Part shown: positions 8,736 through 15,521 of the stretch, one piece after another
Numbering within the stretch: position 1 is the first letter of the stretch
Layout of the letters: each line of letters starts with the position of its first letter
NCBI GenBank assembly: GCA_030949825.1
Contig: JAUZSC010000017.1
Span: 1-32,201 of the forward strand
DNA length: 32,201 nucleotides
Origin: Sulfurimonas sp.
Lineage (GTDB): Bacteria; Campylobacterota; Campylobacteria; Campylobacterales; Sulfurimonadaceae
Direction: 5' to 3'
Translations under genes and position numbers: made by a program
Notes under the pieces: generated by a model
Database searches by the model: none
What the model was told of the DNA's origin: nothing
Seen by the model: only the letters and a program-made list of their open reading frames with translations

Positions 8736-8788
8736 AGTTTCTTCCAAAATTTAATTTAATTCATATAAAACTAATAGTACCATACTTT

Positions 8789-9490
8789 ATGATAAAAAGT
8801 TTCTTAATTCTAATGAATTTCTCAATACTCTTAGTCGCCTCACAGCAAATAGTACTCGTTGTTGCAGATGATTTCAACACATCAAGCGCAAAACTTGAAT
8901 GTTTTGAGGGCTCTAAAAAGGTCTTTTCAAGCATAAAGGTAAACCTAGGCAGAAGAGGCTTAGGGTGGGGCTTAGGAGAGTTAGAACTAGAAAGAAAACA
9001 TACTGATGTTATCAAATATGAGGGCGATAAGAAAGCTCCTGCTGGAGTCTTTAAACTCAGCTCAATATTTGGATATTCAAAAAGTAACAATTTTAACATG
9101 CCTTATCTCTTTACATCAAAAAATCTAATATGTGTGGATGATAGTAAGTCTAAAAATTATAATACAATCATCAACATTCAAAAAGAAAAACCAAAAAGCT
9201 TTGAGTTTATGAAAAGAGATGATGCACAATACGAGCTTGGAATCGTAGTGGAGCATAACAAAAATGCCATAAACCAAAGAGGTTCTTGTATATTTTTACA
9301 TGTTCAAAAAGAAAAAGCTACAGGAACTGCAGGTTGTACCTCTATGACATTAGAAAATTTAGAACAGATTGCATCTTGGTTAAATGCAGGTAAAAATCCG
9401 ATTCTTATTCAGATTCCAAAATCTTCTTCATTTGAGATTCTAAAACTTTATCCCCAACTTTATAGCTCTGAAATTTTACAAAAAAACTAG
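8789..9490 (+). CDS. L,D-transpeptidase (YkuD family), exported
   Basis: A 233-residue protein with an N-terminal signal or anchor (about residues 1-19) and a YkuD-type catalytic domain. The active-site pattern H171-VQKEKATGTAG-C183-TSM corresponds to the H...GC motif; the residue after the Cys is Thr rather than the more usual Val/Ile-Arg, as in the TAGCT subgroup. APAGVF (about 83-88) is the conserved 'T/APxG.F' loop. Such enzymes make 3-3 peptidoglycan crosslinks, attach lipoprotein or trim tetrapeptides in the periplasm. Shine-Dalgarno support is weak, and an ATG at 8813 is an alternative. It ends 5 nt from the convergent copB. Confidence 0.85.
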   Translation: MIKSFLILMNFSILLVASQQIVLVVADDFNTSSAKLECFEGSKKVFSSIKVNLGRRGLGWGLGELELERKHTDVIKYEGDKKAPAGVFKLSSIFGYSKSNNFNMPYLFTSKNLICVDDSKSKNYNTIINIQKEKPKSFEFMKRDDAQYELGIVVEHNKNAINQRGSCIFLHVQKEKATGTAGCTSMTLENLEQIASWLNAGKNPILIQIPKSSSFEILKLYPQLYSSEILQKN

Positions 9491-9495
9491 ATGCT

Positions 9496-10185
9496 TTAAA
9501 ACCAAAATCTCACACCAACTGTCGCATAAACTTCATCAAGTGCTGCGAAGTCATTTGTATTTCCATAGTTTTTACTCCACTCCACTCCAAGATAAGGTGC
9601 GAACTCTCTAACAACTTCATATCGTAGTCGTGCGCCTAAAGTAATGTTAGATATACCCTTACCTAGTCCCATTTTTAGATCATCTTTTGTGTAGGCACTT
9701 ATTGCCGCACTTGGAGTTAAGACTAGTTTTTGTGTTATAAGTGCTTCGTATTCTGCTTCAACTCTAAAGCCTACATTTCCATCTTCTCCCACTAAAAGAG
9801 CTGCTCGTGTTTCAAAAAAGTAAGGTGCTAAACCTGAGAGTGCTACTACACCCCACGATGTGTCTTCTTTATCTTCTGTGCTGTCATAAGCAAGACCAAA
9901 TTGAATATCCCAGTAAGGTGCTATTGCTCGAGAATACACCAGTTGGTTTTCACTGTTGAGGGAAGAAACTCCCTCGGCTTTTTCACCTTCAGAATATATA
10001 TAAACCTTATTTAAGTCGTAGCCTATATACGCATAAGTATCCCAACTAATAGTTCTTTCATCATTGTACTGATACTCTAACTGATCTACCATAACGGTAG
10101 CTCTTAAAATATCTCCACCTCCACCTGCATAAACAGATGTACTCAGACTTAATGCCAATACCGTACTTAATAATAATTTTTTCAT
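9496..10185 (-). CDS. copB: Outer-membrane copper resistance protein CopB
   Basis: A 229-residue beta-barrel protein with a signal peptide (MKKLLLSTVLALSLSTSVYA) and the CopB/PcoB pattern: ILRATVMVDQLEYQY, repeated amphipathic strands, APYLGVEWSKNYG and the terminal VGVRFWF ending in Phe. It lacks the long Met/His-rich N-terminal stretch of classical CopB, so it is a short form. It sits in the outer membrane and works with CopA in periplasmic copper tolerance. It starts 10 nt after copA, with a purine-rich AAGGAGGAAG Shine-Dalgarno inside that gap, so both come from one transcript. Confidence 0.87.
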   Translation of the reverse strand: MKKLLLSTVLALSLSTSVYAGGGGDILRATVMVDQLEYQYNDERTISWDTYAYIGYDLNKVYIYSEGEKAEGVSSLNSENQLVYSRAIAPYWDIQFGLAYDSTEDKEDTSWGVVALSGLAPYFFETRAALLVGEDGNVGFRVEAEYEALITQKLVLTPSAAISAYTKDDLKMGLGKGISNITLGARLRYEVVREFAPYLGVEWSKNYGNTNDFAALDEVYATVGVRFWF

Positions 10186-10195
10186 CTCTTCCTCC

Positions 10196-11998
10196 TTAAG
10201 CCACTACTACTTTTCTAAACATTCCTGCCATGTGATAAAGCAGGTGACAGTGATACGCCCAAGAACCTTTGGCATCTACATTTACACGAAAACTTATCTT
10301 TGAACCAGGTTGCACAATAATCGTATGTTTTTTAGGCAGATAATTATCATCCCCAGTTTCTAAATCACTCCACATTCCATGCAGATGCATAGGATGGTTC
10401 ATCATTGTGTCATTTATGTAAGTGATTCTAAGTCTTTCACCGTATATAAATTCTAAAGGTTTAGCATCTTTGTATGCTATTCCATTTATCGACCACATGT
10501 AACGCTCCATATTTCCCGTTAAGTGCAGGATTATCTCTCTGTCTGGATATCTATCGTGCATTGTTGGTCTGAGTGATTTTAAATCAGCGTATGTTAAAAC
10601 TTTTCTACCGTTATTTCTCAGCCCTACTCCTGGGTCATCGAGTCTGTACTGAGGATCCATTGCTTTCATTGTTGTTTGTACACCGCTATCTTTTTCAAGT
10701 GGAGTAATTGGAATCATTGGTTTTTTCATATCCATTTTTACTTTCTTAGCTGGCATCTTCATAGCTCCGCCACATTTCATAGCAGTTTCTTTTTTCTTTG
10801 GCATCTCTTTTGCATCGTTTTTCATTCCAGGCATAGCATCTTCAGATTTTTCCATGCCAGCCATTGAAGCCATGTTCATCCCCATATCTAAATGTGTTAA
10901 TATCGGAAGTGGATCCATCTCTGGAGTTTTAGCCACTTTACTTGCATCATTCGTTAAAGCTCCAAGCGCATAACCACTTCTGTCAAGACTTTGTGCAAAA
11001 ATTGCGTAAGCTGTATCGTTTTTTGGCTCAACGATTACATCATAAGTTTCAGCAACTCCGATTCTAAACTCATCTACAGCTACTGGTTGCACATAGTTAC
11101 CATCAGATGCTACGACTGTCATTTTAAGTCCCGGAATCCTTACATCAAAAAACGACATCGCTGCTGAGTTTATAAAACGCAGTCTTATTTTTTCCCCATT
11201 TTTAAAAAGTGCCTTAAAGTTTGTAGCAGGATTTTGTCCATTCATAAGGTAGGTGTATGTATACCCTGTAACATCAGAGAGGTCTCTATCTGCCATTGCC
11301 ATATTGTTCCACATTTTTCTTGCGTTAAATGCAGCTAAAAATCCATGCTCGCTTACTTCAGAGAAAAAATCTCCAACAGTTCTTTGTTTAAAATTGTAGT
11401 AATCAGCAGAGAGTTTTATCTTTCTATATACAGCTTCTGGTTTTTCATCTGACCAATCTGATAAAGAGATTACATATTCTCTATCGTACTCAAGCAACTC
11501 TTTTTTTGGCTCAATAACTATGGCTCCATACACCCCTGATTGTTCTTGAAAACCTGAATGTGAGTGGTACCAGTATGTACCACTTTGCACAACAGGAAAT
11601 GTATATGTAAAAGTTTCTCCAGCAGGAATACCATCAAAGCTAATACCTGGAACACCGTCCATTTCAGGAGGAATAATAATTCCATGCCAGTGAATAGATG
11701 TGCTTTCATTCAGGTTATTTTTCACATGGATGGTAATATCATCACCTTCCCTCCATCGAAGCGTTGGACCAGTTATCATAGAGTTGACAGCTTTTGCAAC
11801 TGCTGGATCACCTGTTATATTTACATTTATTTTGTCTATTGTGAGGTTAAACTCTGTACCGCTGAGTTCTTGTGTGGGTTTTCGAGTAGAAATTTTTGTG
11901 CTTGCATTGAGTGTTAATGAAGAAGAAGCGACGAATGCAGATGCTACAACACCTTTAACAAAAGTTCTTCTTGATATATTTGAATTATTATGAGTCAT
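10196..11998 (-). CDS. copA: Periplasmic multicopper oxidase CopA
   Basis: A 600-residue CopA-family oxidase, exported by Tat: SRRTFVKG at 9-16 followed by a hydrophobic run. Copper ligands: HWHG at 103-106, YHSHSG at 144-149, HPMHLHG at 535-541 and HCHLLYHMAGM at 583-593, which together supply the type 1 site and the trinuclear cluster. Residues about 361-445 form the Met-rich insert (many M, one MKCGG) that binds Cu(I). It oxidises Cu(I) to the less toxic Cu(II) in the periplasm. It lies downstream of the two-component genes and upstream of copB; its own promoter with a tandem GTAAT box overlaps the end of the kinase gene. Confidence 0.94.
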   Translation of the reverse strand: MTHNNSNISRRTFVKGVVASAFVASSSLTLNASTKISTRKPTQELSGTEFNLTIDKINVNITGDPAVAKAVNSMITGPTLRWREGDDITIHVKNNLNESTSIHWHGIIIPPEMDGVPGISFDGIPAGETFTYTFPVVQSGTYWYHSHSGFQEQSGVYGAIVIEPKKELLEYDREYVISLSDWSDEKPEAVYRKIKLSADYYNFKQRTVGDFFSEVSEHGFLAAFNARKMWNNMAMADRDLSDVTGYTYTYLMNGQNPATNFKALFKNGEKIRLRFINSAAMSFFDVRIPGLKMTVVASDGNYVQPVAVDEFRIGVAETYDVIVEPKNDTAYAIFAQSLDRSGYALGALTNDASKVAKTPEMDPLPILTHLDMGMNMASMAGMEKSEDAMPGMKNDAKEMPKKKETAMKCGGAMKMPAKKVKMDMKKPMIPITPLEKDSGVQTTMKAMDPQYRLDDPGVGLRNNGRKVLTYADLKSLRPTMHDRYPDREIILHLTGNMERYMWSINGIAYKDAKPLEFIYGERLRITYINDTMMNHPMHLHGMWSDLETGDDNYLPKKHTIIVQPGSKISFRVNVDAKGSWAYHCHLLYHMAGMFRKVVVA

Positions 11999-12029
11999 TT
12001 TAAATTCCTTCTATTTGTTTGATAGAAGA

Positions 12030-12061
12030 AGTATACAAATGAAGAATTACCTCAACATTAC
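12030..12061 (-). promoter_or_regulatory. Predicted copA promoter with tandem response-regulator box
   Basis: On the minus strand, GTAATGTTGAGGTAAT (12046-12061) is two GTAAT half-sites with an 11-bp period, the arrangement bound by OmpR-family dimers. Exactly 10 nt further is TATACT (12030-12035) as the -10. The same box with the same 10-nt spacing stands before the AGKCG-repeat gene. It overlaps the last codons and stop of the kinase gene. Confidence 0.6.
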
Positions 12062-13087
12062 CTTTGTTAAATTTAAAGTGAATGTAGTTCCCCTGCCTAA
12101 GATACTCTCGACTTTAATGCCAATAGATAACTCTTCACACAATTTTTGCACAATATGAAGACCAATCCCTATGCCTTGTTTATTCTCTTTATAATAGCGT
12201 TGGAATATCTCTTGAGGATTTTTTATACCTATGCCACTGTCTTTTATACTTAAAATATTATTTTTAAGCTGTATTTCAATTGTCCCATTTTCTTTATTAT
12301 ATTTAGCAGCATTACTTAATAAATTGTCAATGATACGAATGATTACATCTTTAACTATATAAATATTTGTAGCTTCACATTCTTGAGATATATCTAAATT
12401 TGGGTACATTGCTTGAAAGTATAGAACTCTTTGCTCCAGTACATTGTGAATATTTACATCTTCATTGTCTAACTTACTTTGACTTATAAAGTAATGTAAA
12501 TTATCTTGAAGTGAGAGTATGTTTTGTATGGACTCATCGCTTCTCTTTATTGCGTCATTATTACCAAACCTCTTTTTCAAAATTTTCAAATTAATCTTTA
12601 GGGCAGAAAGTGGTGTGTTAAAATCATGCAGGATGTCTTTTACAAACTCTTCGTTAAGTTTTAAAGCATGTTTGAGTGGTCGCATTGCATACAGGGCAAA
12701 GAGAAATGATTCTAAAATAAGCGCTATAAGATATAAAAAGTATTCGAGTAATGCATGTTTTTGTATCGTAGCGCGTTTAGCAAGATAAGTATCTTTTGGT
12801 ATACTCATTTTTTCATACTGCGTGTTCTTTCTAAAAAGCATATAAATCTCATCATCTGTGTAAAAAGTATGGAGTTCTTTATCTTCTTTACTTACTATGA
12901 AAGAACTTGTAAAAGAATGGCACGAAGAATCTAAATGGCATTGCATCATTTGATTACCAAGATGCATATCATATTCGTGTAAAATTTTATGATAATGCTG
13001 GTAGATTACTAACGATAAAAACACTAACTGCACGCTAAAAAAAAGTAAAAAACTCTTTAGAAGTGATTCTTTTTCATATGTCTTCAA
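12047..13087 (-). CDS. Copper-responsive-type sensor histidine kinase
   Basis: A 346-residue membrane kinase: TM1 at about 11-30, a periplasmic loop of about 80 residues, TM2 at about 113-134, the phosphorylation site H154 in DILHDFNTPLSAL (HDFNTPL in place of the usual HELRTPL), the N box (IDNLLSNAAKYN), G1 (IKDSGIGI) and G2 (GIGIGLHIVQ). The loop contains MHLGNQMMQCHLDSSCH at 41-57, dense in Met, His and Cys, which would suit Cu(I)/Ag(I) sensing. Its start overlaps the response-regulator gene by 14 nt and copA follows, so it is the CusS/CopS-like partner of that regulator. Metal identity is inferred from context. Confidence 0.87.
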   Translation of the reverse strand: MKTYEKESLLKSFLLFFSVQLVFLSLVIYQHYHKILHEYDMHLGNQMMQCHLDSSCHSFTSSFIVSKEDKELHTFYTDDEIYMLFRKNTQYEKMSIPKDTYLAKRATIQKHALLEYFLYLIALILESFLFALYAMRPLKHALKLNEEFVKDILHDFNTPLSALKINLKILKKRFGNNDAIKRSDESIQNILSLQDNLHYFISQSKLDNEDVNIHNVLEQRVLYFQAMYPNLDISQECEATNIYIVKDVIIRIIDNLLSNAAKYNKENGTIEIQLKNNILSIKDSGIGIKNPQEIFQRYYKENKQGIGIGLHIVQKLCEELSIGIKVESILGRGTTFTLNLTKVMLR

Positions 13088-13703
13088 GCATATACCCTAC
13101 ACCCCGAACATTTTTGATATCAAGATTTAATTTAGATTTTAGTTTTGAAAGATTTACTCGCAAAGCATTTGGATTTGGATGTTCTAAAAAATCAAACAAA
13201 ACCTCAGTAGGTACAATGGTATTTTTTTGCATTATTAGTGCATGAAAAATATGCCCTAAGACATCCGCTAAACCAATAGTTACACCATCTTGGGTAAGTG
13301 CTTTTGTTATTGGATTGTAAAGAAGGTTTTTATAGCTTAGCAACTCTTCTTTCATGTATCTACTTTTTATTCGTATAACTAATTCTTCAGGGTCGTAAGG
13401 TTTTTTAATATAATCATCCGCACCCGCATTAAATCCCTCAGCAATAGAGGAAGTACCGACAAGAGCAGTTGTATAGATAGTAGGTGTTGTATCATCTGCC
13501 GATTTGAGAGATTGGAGTATTTTAAAACCATCATCTCCGGGAACATTCACATCAAAGATGTATAAATCATAGCTAGTTTTATATGTTAAGTTATATACAT
13601 CATCACTATTGTAAGCACTCTCAACTAGGAAATCTTCCATCTCAAGATAAGCTTTTATAGATGCATGAAGGTTTTTGTCATCTTCTAAGAGTAATATTTT
13701 CAT
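13074..13703 (-). CDS. OmpR-family response regulator of the copper locus
   Basis: A 209-residue regulator. The receiver (1 to about 115) has the acidic pocket E7/D8/D9, phospho-acceptor D51 (YIFDVNVPGDDG), and the conserved Lys in DDYIKKPYDP. The C-terminal winged helix (about 125-209) ends in LRVNLSKLKSKL...VRGVGYML, the usual recognition helix and wing. It is phosphorylated by the kinase whose gene overlaps its end. Predicted targets are the tandem GTAAT boxes before copA and before the repeat protein. A strong hairpin terminator separates it from the upstream small gene. Confidence 0.9.
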   Translation of the reverse strand: MKILLLEDDKNLHASIKAYLEMEDFLVESAYNSDDVYNLTYKTSYDLYIFDVNVPGDDGFKILQSLKSADDTTPTIYTTALVGTSSIAEGFNAGADDYIKKPYDPEELVIRIKSRYMKEELLSYKNLLYNPITKALTQDGVTIGLADVLGHIFHALIMQKNTIVPTEVLFDFLEHPNPNALRVNLSKLKSKLNLDIKNVRGVGYMLEDI

Positions 13704-13757
13704 GGGTGTATTGTAGCTAATTGATTTTGAATATGAGGTATTAAGGTTTACAAAAAG

Positions 13758-13785
13758 ACTAAAAAAGGCAAGTGCCTTTTTTAGT
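13758..13785. terminator. Rho-independent terminator, symmetric
   Basis: A perfect 13-bp stem (ACTAAAAAAGGCA / TGCCTTTTTTAGT) with a 2-nt apex and T runs on both strands. It lies 9 nt after the stop of the AGKCG-repeat gene and separates it from the response-regulator gene. Confidence 0.85.
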
Positions 13786-13793
13786 TGGTCAAA

Positions 13794-14102
13794 TTAATGT
13801 CCTCCGCATTTTCCTGCAGCTTTCATTTTTGACATGTCTCCACCCATATCTTCAACACTTGAAGGTGTTTTCATAGCATGTTCTAACTCCATACCTGCCT
13901 TATTATGTTTACTTGAAGCCTTTCTTTGATGTGTCATTTTTTGATTGGCACCACATTTTCCTGCAGCTTTCATTCTTGACATATCTCCGCCATTATCTTC
14001 AACACTCGATGGTGTTTTAATTGCGTGTTCTAACTCAGTTCTTGAATCTCCGGCATACGCTACTGACATTGTAAGTAGTCCTACTAAAATTAACTTTTTC
14101 AT
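13794..14102 (-). CDS. Small secreted protein with two AGKCG-ending repeats
   Basis: A 102-residue protein: signal peptide (MKKLILVGLLTMSVAYA), then two 29-residue repeats at 23-51 and 72-100 (26 of 29 residues identical), each running from ELEHA-x-KTPSSVED through GGDMS to MKAAGKCG, joined by a basic linker with His and Met. Each repeat has a single Cys in AGKCG; the mature protein is rich in Met, His and Lys. ATG at 14102 is chosen for its Shine-Dalgarno (AAAGGAAA) and signal peptide. Its promoter carries the same GTAAT box as copA, so a periplasmic copper-binding or buffering role is inferred. The xGKCG motif resembles those of modified copper-binding peptides (HvfA type), but no DUF692 enzyme lies nearby. 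No known name. Confidence 0.75.
   Translation of the reverse strand: MKKLILVGLLTMSVAYAGDSRTELEHAIKTPSSVEDNGGDMSRMKAAGKCGANQKMTHQRKASSKHNKAGMELEHAMKTPSSVEDMGGDMSKMKAAGKCGGH
13803..14036 (-). repeat. Tandem coding repeat, two 87-bp units
   Basis: Units at 13950-14036 and 13803-13889 encode the duplicated 29-residue segment of the small secreted protein, offset by 147 bp. The copies differ by only three residues. Confidence 0.85.
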
Positions 14103-14129
14103 GTTGTTTCCTTTTGTTAAGTTAGCAGA

Positions 14130-14161
14130 ATTATAAACTACATGCATTACTTCAACATTAC
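14130..14161 (-). promoter_or_regulatory. Predicted promoter of the AGKCG protein with tandem regulator box
   Basis: On the minus strand GTAATGTTGAAGTAAT (14146-14161) has two GTAAT half-sites with an 11-bp period; 10 nt later comes a perfect TATAAT (14130-14135). Box and spacing match the copA promoter with one base changed in the 16-mer. Confidence 0.62.
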
Positions 14162-14183
14162 CTTGTTTTTACATTTTCGTTGT

Positions 14184-14214
14184 ATTAACAATTTATTAAC
14201 AGCTTAGCTATAAA
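14184..14214 (+). promoter_or_regulatory. Predicted promoter of the pqqD-like operon with ATTAACA direct repeats
   Basis: ATTAACA occurs at 14184-14190 and 14195-14201, an 11-bp period as expected for an OmpR-family site, followed by TATAAA at 14209-14214. The OmpR-type regulator that closes this operon is the natural candidate to bind it. Confidence 0.45.
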
Positions 14215-14244
14215 CTTCTTCACACGCTACTTAAAAGGATATTT

Positions 14245-14484
14245 ATGCAAACCATAGATCAATTAGTTTTAGATGAGAATAATGTTGCGTTTCATGCGAT
14301 GATGGGAAATAGTTATCAATTAAACGATATTGCAAAAGAGATGCTTGTTTTACTCAAGCACCATAAATCAAAAGATGAAATCGTAGAAGAGCTTTGTAAA
14401 ACATACGCGATAGATGAAAATCAACTCTATATAGATGTAAGTGATTTTATATCTAAACTAAAAGTTTATGGTTTAATGCTGTGA
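14245..14484 (+). CDS. PqqD-like peptide-recognition protein
   Basis: A 79-residue cytosolic protein with the PqqD family pattern: GNSYQLNDIAKEMLVLL (strand-helix), then KDEIVEELCKTY, then VSDFISKLKVYGLML. PqqD-like proteins are RiPP recognition elements: a winged-helix fold that binds a leader peptide and presents it to a modifying enzyme. No pqqA, B, C or E gene is here, so PQQ synthesis is not implied. The Shine-Dalgarno AAAAGGA precedes the ATG. It overlaps the ATP-grasp gene by 4 nt (GTGA), so they are made together. The likely ligand is the leader-like N-terminus of the downstream decarboxylase or an unseen peptide. Confidence 0.85.
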   Translation: MQTIDQLVLDENNVAFHAMMGNSYQLNDIAKEMLVLLKHHKSKDEIVEELCKTYAIDENQLYIDVSDFISKLKVYGLML

Positions 14485-15521
14485 AAATCGCGGTAAGTGG
14501 ACTCAACAACACAGACAATCCTGCACCAGGGATACCAGTTATAAAAAGTCTAAACGAGAAATACTCAACAGTAGGTTTTGCTTATGACACCAACGAACCA
14601 GGTAACTATATGGATATAGTGCGTAAAACATATCTTATGCCTTACCCATCATTAGGTTTTGATGAGCTAAAAACTAGACTTGAAGAAATTCAAGTAAAAG
14701 AAAAACTTGATGCAATTATTCCTAACCTAGATGCTGAACTTCCTTTATACATTAAGCATCAAAAAGAGATAGAAGCTATGGGAATAAAACTTTGTCTTCC
14801 CTCCGCTGAAAACTTTGAACTTAGAAATAAGAACAACTTAGATGTACTTGCCAAACAATTAGATATTACCTATCCTAAAACATATGAGATAGGTACAATT
14901 AAAGAGCTAGAAGAGATTGTGACTGTAAGTAAAAGTCAGTTTCCATTGATGGTAAAGGGAAATTACTATAAAGCCTATATGTCTCATAACTTTGAGAGTG
15001 CGGTAGAGAATTTTTATAAAATATCTAATGAGTGGGGATTTCCCATACTTGTTCAAGAGGTTGTTTACGGTGAAGAGTTAAACCTTGTAGGCGTAGCCGA
15101 CGGTAAAGGTGAACTCAAAGGTGCTGTAGCTATTAAAAAACTCACAACAACAGACTTAGGGAAAATTTGGACGGCAGTTACCATACAAAATGAAAAGTTG
15201 ATGAATATTGCTAAAAAGTTTGTTAAAGAAACCTTATGGAAAGGTCCATTTGAACTTGAATGTATAGTAAATATGAATCAGATTTATCTTATAGAAATTA
15301 ATCCTCGTTTTCCTGCATGGGTTTATTTTGCTACGCAAATCGGTGTTAATCTACCTGAGATGCTTGTAGATATTATGCAAGAAAAAGAAATAAAACCTCA
15401 ACTTGAGTACCCACAAAATAAAATGTACATTCGTTATACAGGTGAGTTTGTAACTGATTTTACAAATTTTAGTAAATTATTATCAAGCAAGGAGTTAGAA
15501 AATGTCCAAAAAAGTATATAG
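14481..15521 (+). CDS. ATP-grasp ligase (carbamoyl-phosphate-synthase/PylC-like)
   Basis: A 346-residue enzyme: an N-terminal pre-ATP-grasp Rossmann-like domain (about 1-115) and an ATP-grasp domain (about 116-300). ATP-binding residues include K159 (FPLMVKGNYYKA) and the VQEVVYGEELNL strand; the metal-binding triad E272/N274/R276 lies in YLIEINPRFPAW. Such enzymes activate a carboxylate as acyl-phosphate and couple it to an amine or thiol. The substrate is unknown. It starts with GTG overlapping the pqqD-like stop and runs 20 nt into the decarboxylase gene, so all three are translationally coupled. Confidence 0.87.
   Translation: MKIAVSGLNNTDNPAPGIPVIKSLNEKYSTVGFAYDTNEPGNYMDIVRKTYLMPYPSLGFDELKTRLEEIQVKEKLDAIIPNLDAELPLYIKHQKEIEAMGIKLCLPSAENFELRNKNNLDVLAKQLDITYPKTYEIGTIKELEEIVTVSKSQFPLMVKGNYYKAYMSHNFESAVENFYKISNEWGFPILVQEVVYGEELNLVGVADGKGELKGAVAIKKLTTTDLGKIWTAVTIQNEKLMNIAKKFVKETLWKGPFELECIVNMNQIYLIEINPRFPAWVYFATQIGVNLPEMLVDIMQEKEIKPQLEYPQNKMYIRYTGEFVTDFTNFSKLLSSKELENVQKSI

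Noticed and set aside
8761..9099. Open frame on the minus strand opposite the L,D-transpeptidase gene
   Set aside because: It lies opposite a gene with clear YkuD motifs and shows no recognisable domain.
11564..11917. Open frame on the plus strand opposite copA
   Set aside because: No Shine-Dalgarno or protein-like composition; it shadows the well-supported multicopper oxidase.
12047..13703. Two-component genes as regulators of the pqqD-like operon
   Set aside because: The GTAAT box bound by that pair is absent upstream of 14245; the operon has a different repeat and its own regulator.
14245..14484. PQQ cofactor biosynthesis
   Set aside because: A PqqD-like protein alone is not enough: there is no precursor PqqA, no PqqB or PqqC, and no radical SAM PqqE in the window.
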